NCBI RefSeq assembly: GCF_003814705.1
Contig: NZ_RKRA01000001.1
Location: 2,728,001 to 2,792,000 of the forward strand
From: Georgenia muralis
GTDB lineage: Bacteria > Actinomycetota > Actinomycetes > Actinomycetales > Actinomycetaceae
Reading direction: 5' to 3'
DNA length: 64,000 nucleotides
Shown here: one piece after another, positions 59,499 to 64,000 of the stretch
Position numbering within the stretch: position 1 is the first letter of the stretch
Layout of the letters: every line of letters begins with the position of its first letter
Notes under the pieces: generated by a model
What the model was told of the DNA's origin: nothing
Seen by the model: only the letters and a program-made list of their open reading frames with translations
Databases searched by the model: none
Position numbers and translations under genes: made by a program

Positions 59499-60872
59499 TC
59501 AGGTCGCGGTGGCCGGTGGTGGTCCGGTGGCGGCGGTGTGGAGCGCGGTCCAGGCCTGTGCCCAGGCCCAGTGGGCGGGCAGGTGCAGGATGAGCCGGCG
59601 GCCGGTGGAGGCGATCCGGGCGGGGACGTTGACGATCCGGCGGCGCAGGGTGGCCCACCGGGCCGTGGCCATGTTCGCGGCGACGGCGGCGGCTCGGGCG
59701 ATGTTGAACGCGATCGTCGCCATCGCCACCCACGCCGCGTTCGCCGCGTACTTCCCCGACGGCAGGTGCGCCAGGGGCCCGTCCTTGAGCTCGGCGATGA
59801 CCTGCTCGATGACCGCGTGCCCGCGGTGGCGCTGGTCGGCCTGAATGGTGTCCAGGTCGGAGTTGGTGATGAACGCGTGGTGGCGGTAGGTCGCGAACAG
59901 CTCGCCCTGCTCGCTGCCGTCACTGGCCAGGGGCTGGAGCCGTCGGACGCGGCGCACGATCAGCCGGCAGGTCACGCGCTCGGCCTTGCGGCGACGGGTG
60001 AACGCGACGAAGGGGACCTCGGCGACCTCGGCGTCGGAGACCCACCGCTGCTCGGCCTCATCCCAGACCGCATGGGGGTACTTGATCGGGGTCCAGGCGT
60101 CCTCGCCGATGCCCGCGATGGCCGCCTTGGCCTGGGGGTTCATCCGCACCGTCACCGAGAACCACGCCCCGTGGCGCAGGGCGGTGGCGACGAAGGCGTG
60201 GCCGTAGTACGCCGAGTCCGCCCGGCACAGCACCGGTCCGGCCACGCCCGCGGTCCGGGCGGTCCCCAGGGCCTGGGCGAGGAGCTGGCCGGCCCCGGTG
60301 TGCGAGGCGACGTTCCCGCGCCGTAGCCGGGCCCGCACGATCACCGGCGCCGCCACCTCCGTGGAGACGGTGGCGAGCTGGACGTTCAGGCCACGCACCC
60401 CGGAGTAGCCGTACGCCGCGGCCTGCTTGGCGTACCCGTGAACCTCCCGGATCGTGTCATCGACATCGACGAACGCGATGTCCTCCGTGCCAGCGCCGCT
60501 CACCAGGGCGGGAACCTTCCGAGCGAGCCCTGCCAGCAGCGCGCCGCTGATCTTGTCGAGCTGCTGGACGTGACCGTGGGTGAACGAGCGCAGGAACGTG
60601 CCCAGCGTCGAGGGCGCCCGGACCCCGGCGAAGACTCGGCCCATCCCGCCATGACGCAGCAGGTCCAGGTCATCGATGCAGTCCGCACCGGCGAGCATCC
60701 CACCGACCACGCCCGCCGTCTTGACCCCCGCGTTGGGCGAGGGCACCGTCAACCCCTCGAGCAGGCCGTACAAACCCGCGGACTCCGCCAGCCGCAACGC
60801 CGGGACCAGACCCGCCGCCGACACCAGATTGGACTCATCGAAGACCGGTCGAATCGTGTGAGAAGGTTTCAC
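59499..60872 (-). CDS. IS1380-family transposase
   Basis: 457 residues from GTG, full length. DDE-type catalytic residues can be placed in VDVDDTIREVHGY, LCRADSAYYGH and VIEQVIAELKDGPLAHLPSG. The C-terminal NAAWVAMATIAFNIARAAAV helix is typical. The protein is intact, but the element's left repeat is broken by the IS110, so it probably cannot move itself any longer, though it could act on other copies. Confidence 0.95.
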   Translation of the reverse strand: MKPSHTIRPVFDESNLVSAAGLVPALRLAESAGLYGLLEGLTVPSPNAGVKTAGVVGGMLAGADCIDDLDLLRHGGMGRVFAGVRAPSTLGTFLRSFTHGHVQQLDKISGALLAGLARKVPALVSGAGTEDIAFVDVDDTIREVHGYAKQAAAYGYSGVRGLNVQLATVSTEVAAPVIVRARLRRGNVASHTGAGQLLAQALGTARTAGVAGPVLCRADSAYYGHAFVATALRHGAWFSVTVRMNPQAKAAIAGIGEDAWTPIKYPHAVWDEAEQRWVSDAEVAEVPFVAFTRRRKAERVTCRLIVRRVRRLQPLASDGSEQGELFATYRHHAFITNSDLDTIQADQRHRGHAVIEQVIAELKDGPLAHLPSGKYAANAAWVAMATIAFNIARAAAVAANMATARWATLRRRIVNVPARIASTGRRLILHLPAHWAWAQAWTALHTAATGPPPATAT

Positions 60873-60992
60873 TTACGAGGTGTCCCTCCTGGACAGGCTG
60901 ATCGAGACGTCGCAATCCCGATCCTCCCTGCTCAGGAGGGCATTCTCGTTCTACGCCACGCTCACCCACCGACCCACACCGGTGGATCAGGG

Positions 60993-60997
60993 CTGAG
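60993..60997. repeat. Right target duplication of the IS1380 element
   Basis: CTGAG, second copy of the sequence at 57916-57920. Joining the two flanks through one copy restores the resA frame. Confidence 0.85.
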
Positions 60998-61090
60998 GGA
61001 CCGCTGCGGCCGGGCAGTGGCGCTCGAGGTCGTCTCCTCGTCGGTGTCGTGCGTGGCGTTCGTTCGGCTGGGCGCCGGTGGGTGTGTCAT
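60993..61090 (-). pseudogene. resA: resA 5' fragment
   Basis: Starts with an ATG at 61090 that overlaps the copD-ctaG stop (ATGA), and reads MTHPPAPSRTNATHD followed by a Thr/Ser/Ala/Arg-rich stretch up to the CTGAG duplication. Joined across the elements to 57915 it continues ...QRSLSRRAVISAGLG... and makes a 231-residue ResA. The cytoplasmic N-terminus, Arg pair and lipobox of the joined product support this reconstruction. Confidence 0.8.
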
Positions 61091-63414
61091 CTCTCACTCT
61101 CGTGTGGGTGGGTCGGTGGCGGTGTGCCCGCTCGGGGTCGGCGGCGGGCTTGTCCGGCGGGGGAGGGGGTTACTGCACGGTCAACGGTCCGCCGGACGGG
61201 CTGGTTCGGTGACATGCGCGACGGAGGTGTTCGGCGGTCATGTTGGTGGCCCGGGTTGTTGGGGGGATCATCGTGGTCTGCCTCGGGTGCCGGGTGTCCC
61301 GAGCGGGCGGCGAGCATGTCGTTGTAGGCGCGCAGCTCGGCGTCGTCGTCGCGCTCTGCCTTGCGGTCGGAGCGTCTGGCGGCGCGGTCGTCCTCCTTCG
61401 CCCACGCGAGGGCCACGGCGATGGCCAGGGCGAGGGTGGGGATCTCGCCGATGCCCCAGGTGATCGCTCCGCCGGTCTCTTGGTCGGCGAGAAGGTCGCC
61501 GCCCCAGCTCAGGTTCAGCTGGCCGAAGTAGTCGGCCGCCAGGACCGTGGTCTGGGAGATCAGGGAGATGCCGAAGAAGGCGTGGAAGGCCATCGTGGCG
61601 AACAGCAGCAGCAGGCGCAGCGGGTAGGACGGACGCGCGGGGCCGGGGTCGACGCCGATGAGGGCGTTGGCGAAGAGATACCCGGCGGCCGTGAAGTGCA
61701 CGACCATCAGCAGGTGCCCGACGTGGCTGGTCAGGGCGTACTCGAAGAGGGGGGAGTAGTAGAAGACGACCAGCGACCCGGCGAAGTTCACGCCGGCGAT
61801 CACCGGGTGGGAGAAGAATCTGGCCAAGTGGGAGTGCACCACCGCCAGGAGCCACTCCCGAGGCCCGCGGGAGCCGTCCCTGCGGGCCGGAAGGGCCCGC
61901 AGGGCCAGGGTGACGGGGGCGGCGAGCACCAGGAAGATGGGCATGACCATGGCCAGCAGCATGTGCTGGACCATGTGGCCGCTGAACAGCACGCTCCCGT
62001 AGGCCGCGGGTCCGCCGTTGGTGACCCAGAAGAAAAGCAGCAGACCCGCGACCCAGCTGACGGTGCGCGCGGCGGGCCAGGCGTCGCCCCGGCGGGCCAG
62101 GCGTCGCGCCCAGCGTAGATAGACGACCAGACCGGCCAGGGCGGCGAACGCGGTCAGCGGTTCTGGTCGCCACTGCGTGAGGTAGGTCAGCACGGTCGGC
62201 GCCGGTGGCTCTGGGTATCCGGTGAGGACGAAGAGCGCTCCGGCGTTGCTGACCGGTTCCAGGGGGTCCGGTGGCGGTGAGGAGCCCAGGGCCACGGCGA
62301 TGCCCACGACCGCGCCCATGACGAGGACCTCGACCCCGGCCAGACACCAGAACGCCCAGCCCGCCCTTGCGCCGGCCGCGTCGGCGTGGGCGCGGATCGC
62401 TGGGATGGTCGCGGTGCGGTGCACCCAGCCGGCCAGTCCCAGCGCGAGGGTGAGCACCACCTTGATCAGCAGCAGCTGACCGTAGGGGTGGGTGAGTAGG
62501 TCCAGCGGCGTGGTCAGCCGGACCCAGGCGTTCGCGGCGCCGGCCACCGTGGTGATCACGAAGGCCCACAGCGCGACGCGGGAGTACCGCTCCACCACGC
62601 GCGGAAGATCGGCGCCGAGCCTGGGGGCGACGAGACACAACGCGGCCAGGCCTCCGACCCACACGGTGACGCCCCCCAGGTGTAACCACCACGAGGACAC
62701 GGCCAGGTCGTGGGTTGCCGCCCCCGCGGCGTGGCCGGTCTGCGCGACCGGGTACAGCGAGATCAGGGCGAGCACGCCGGCCCACGCGACCGAGGCGTAC
62801 CTCGTGGTGGCGACGGCCAGCATCGGGATCACCGCGACCAGCAGCGTGGCCAAGGCCAGGTAGCGGCCCATCTCGATCTCGGTGACGAAGTGGATGAGCT
62901 GGACGTCGTAGCCCGGTCCGCCGATCGGCGTCCCGAGGACCGCCGCGTGCGTGAGCAGCAGGGCCGCCAGCTGGGCGAGTGCCCACACCACCGCGGCGAT
63001 CACGCCCACCGGTGCGAGGAGACACCATGCGCCGCCGCTGGCCGGCTCCCTGCCAGCTCGGTCCGCTCCGGGGCGAGGCAGCACCAGGGCACATAATGCG
63101 AACGCGCCGATGGTCAGGGTCGATCCGACCCATGTGAGCGCGGTGACGACGGGCAGGCCCCAGCGCACGAGCGGGCCGGGATCGAACAGCTCGGGTGGGC
63201 CCGCGGCACCGGTCAGGGCCAGTCCCGCCACCATGGCGACAAGCACCATGGGCAGCGCGCCTAGGGGGAACCACCACACCCTGTGCAGCGATGGTCGGTG
63301 ATCCTCGGGGGAGGGGGAGAGTGCACCGGGGCGTCGCTGCGTCCGCTCCGGCCTACTTCGGGCACCGTCCGCGCTGTCACTGGGGGACACGGTCGTCCTC
63401 ATCGGATCACTCAC
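61087..63414 (-). CDS. CopD-CtaG fusion membrane protein
   Basis: 775 residues with about 15 membrane segments. The N-terminal half is CopD-like (copper resistance D: WWLHLGGVTVWVGGLAALC and YGQLLLIKVVLTLALGLAGW). The C-terminal half is a caa3-type CtaG domain (SGHMVQHMLLAMVMPIFLVLAAPVTLALR, TSHVGHLLMVVHFTAAGYLFANAL, MAFHAFFGISL), thought to help copper insertion into cytochrome oxidase. The GTG at 63414 is used; an ATG four codons later is possible. The last 80 residues are charged and disordered. It lies between ctaD and resA on the same strand, consistent with oxidase assembly. Confidence 0.9.
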   Translation of the reverse strand: MSDPMRTTVSPSDSADGARSRPERTQRRPGALSPSPEDHRPSLHRVWWFPLGALPMVLVAMVAGLALTGAAGPPELFDPGPLVRWGLPVVTALTWVGSTLTIGAFALCALVLPRPGADRAGREPASGGAWCLLAPVGVIAAVVWALAQLAALLLTHAAVLGTPIGGPGYDVQLIHFVTEIEMGRYLALATLLVAVIPMLAVATTRYASVAWAGVLALISLYPVAQTGHAAGAATHDLAVSSWWLHLGGVTVWVGGLAALCLVAPRLGADLPRVVERYSRVALWAFVITTVAGAANAWVRLTTPLDLLTHPYGQLLLIKVVLTLALGLAGWVHRTATIPAIRAHADAAGARAGWAFWCLAGVEVLVMGAVVGIAVALGSSPPPDPLEPVSNAGALFVLTGYPEPPAPTVLTYLTQWRPEPLTAFAALAGLVVYLRWARRLARRGDAWPAARTVSWVAGLLLFFWVTNGGPAAYGSVLFSGHMVQHMLLAMVMPIFLVLAAPVTLALRALPARRDGSRGPREWLLAVVHSHLARFFSHPVIAGVNFAGSLVVFYYSPLFEYALTSHVGHLLMVVHFTAAGYLFANALIGVDPGPARPSYPLRLLLLFATMAFHAFFGISLISQTTVLAADYFGQLNLSWGGDLLADQETGGAITWGIGEIPTLALAIAVALAWAKEDDRAARRSDRKAERDDDAELRAYNDMLAARSGHPAPEADHDDPPNNPGHQHDRRTPPSRMSPNQPVRRTVDRAVTPSPAGQARRRPRAGTPPPTHPHESER

Positions 63415-63588
63415 GCAGGTGTAGGGGTGGTTCGCTGTGGTCGGCCGCGACCGGGCAGGCCGGGCGACCGCCGTCTCAGGCGATCAGAGAAGCTGGCAGG
63501 AACGCAGCCACCAGGATCGGAGGACCGTCGCCGTGGCCGCGAGCCTGCACCGGTCACCGCCGGCGCTTCGAGCCACCGCGGTGAGCGG

Positions 63589-64000
63589 TCATCGATCATG
63601 GTCAGTCCTGCCGGTGCGCTGGTCGATGAGTCGATCGCGCCCGTGGGTCTCCGGGCCCGCGTACAGCGAGTCCAGGAGATCCCGGTTGCGCTCCGGGGGG
63701 TCCATGGCGGCCACCTCGGGGTGGTGCAGGTCGAACGCGGGGCGCTCGGACCGGATGCGCGGCAGCGAGGTGAAATTGTGCCGCGGGAACGGGGAGGCGG
63801 TGGCCCACTCGAGGGAGTTGCCGAAGCCCCACGGATCGTCGACGAACACGGTGCGCGGGCCGCGCATGGTGACGTAGACGTTCCACAGAAACGGCAGGGT
63901 CGAGACGGCGACGAGCACCGACCCGACGGTGGAGATCTGGTTGTAGAGGGTGAAGCCGTCCTCGGGCATGTAGTTCGGGTACCGGCGGGGCATGCCCTGG
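63589..64000 (-). CDS. ctaD: Cytochrome c oxidase subunit I, C-terminal part (cut by window edge)
   Basis: About 136 C-terminal residues; the rest lies beyond base 64000. The sequence [26 protein letters not shown], with the last helix [21 protein letters not shown], and [16 protein letters not shown] are characteristic of actinobacterial aa3 oxidase subunit I. The heme- and copper-binding histidines lie outside the window. A 174-base gap separates it from copD-ctaG on the same strand. Confidence 0.93.
   Translation of the reverse strand, partial: QGMPRRYPNYMPEDGFTLYNQISTVGSVLVAVSTLPFLWNVYVTMRGPRTVFVDDPWGFGNSLEWATASPFPRHNFTSLPRIRSERPAFDLHHPEVAAMDPPERNRDLLDSLYAGPETHGRDRLIDQRTGRTDHDR

Larger units (their letters stand above)
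57921..60992 (-). mobile_element. IS1380-family element, interrupted by an IS110 in its left terminal repeat
   Basis: The right end read inward is ccctgatccaccggtgtgg. The left end begins ccctgatcc (57921-57929), is broken by the IS110, and continues atccaccgacgtgg from 59362. Without the IS110 the element is about 1.64 kb, normal for the family. It is flanked by CTGAG duplications and lies in resA. The transposase is on the minus strand. Confidence 0.88.

Overview
The window is very GC-rich DNA from an actinobacterium. Gene order (recN, steA/steB, an MraY-like gene, murJ, a glycosyltransferase, pyrG, nudix; sufR-B-D-Rieske-C-S-U-T), frequent GTG starts, ATGA/GTGA overlaps and an rRNA spacer without tRNA all fit the order Micrococcales. 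The 16S sequence looks like the Georgenia/Bogoriellaceae neighbourhood, but that is an impression and not a database result.

Layout. 1-1780: arginine deiminase pathway (arcA and the start of arcB) on the minus strand. 2053-7854: a large secreted multicopper oxidase gene broken twice, by a 1-base frameshift and by an ISL3-family element with an 8-bp target duplication. 8155-11701: argH, a 3-methyladenine DNA glycosylase and tyrS. 11997-17789: a complete rRNA operon with two tandem promoters, antitermination motifs, 16S-23S-5S and a strong terminator. 17831-33764: a long same-strand run with an arginine/glycine repeat TPR protein, HAD phosphatase, tlyA, nadK, recN, steA/steB, an MraY-like protein, murJ, a glycosyltransferase, pyrG, nudix and a NifX-fold protein. 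33907-37365: a degraded secreted-protein gene, then ctaA and a two-gene ABC exporter on the minus strand. 37430-44255: the SUF iron-sulfur cluster operon headed by its repressor sufR.

From about 44256 the content becomes accessory: a tyrosine integrase, an excisionase-like protein, an 850-bp non-coding stretch with two kinds of structured repeat, and a MobF relaxase-helicase cut at its C-terminus by a decayed IS256-family element. This looks like the left part of an integrated mobilisable or conjugative element. It is followed by a membrane acyltransferase-like gene, a low-molecular-weight phosphatase/arsenate reductase homologue that has lost its catalytic cysteine, and a minus-strand respiratory cluster (ctaD, copD-ctaG fusion, resA, ccdA, resB, ccsB) for cytochrome oxidase and cytochrome c assembly.

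The most interesting part is 57916-60997. An IS1380-family element with a 5-bp duplication (CTGAG) split resA, and an IS110-family element then inserted inside the left terminal repeat of that IS1380. The non-coding left end of the IS110 holds four short segments, in the order expected of a bridge RNA, that match the left target, right target, right end and left end of the element. Removing both elements restores a 231-codon resA whose ATG overlaps the stop of copD-ctaG.
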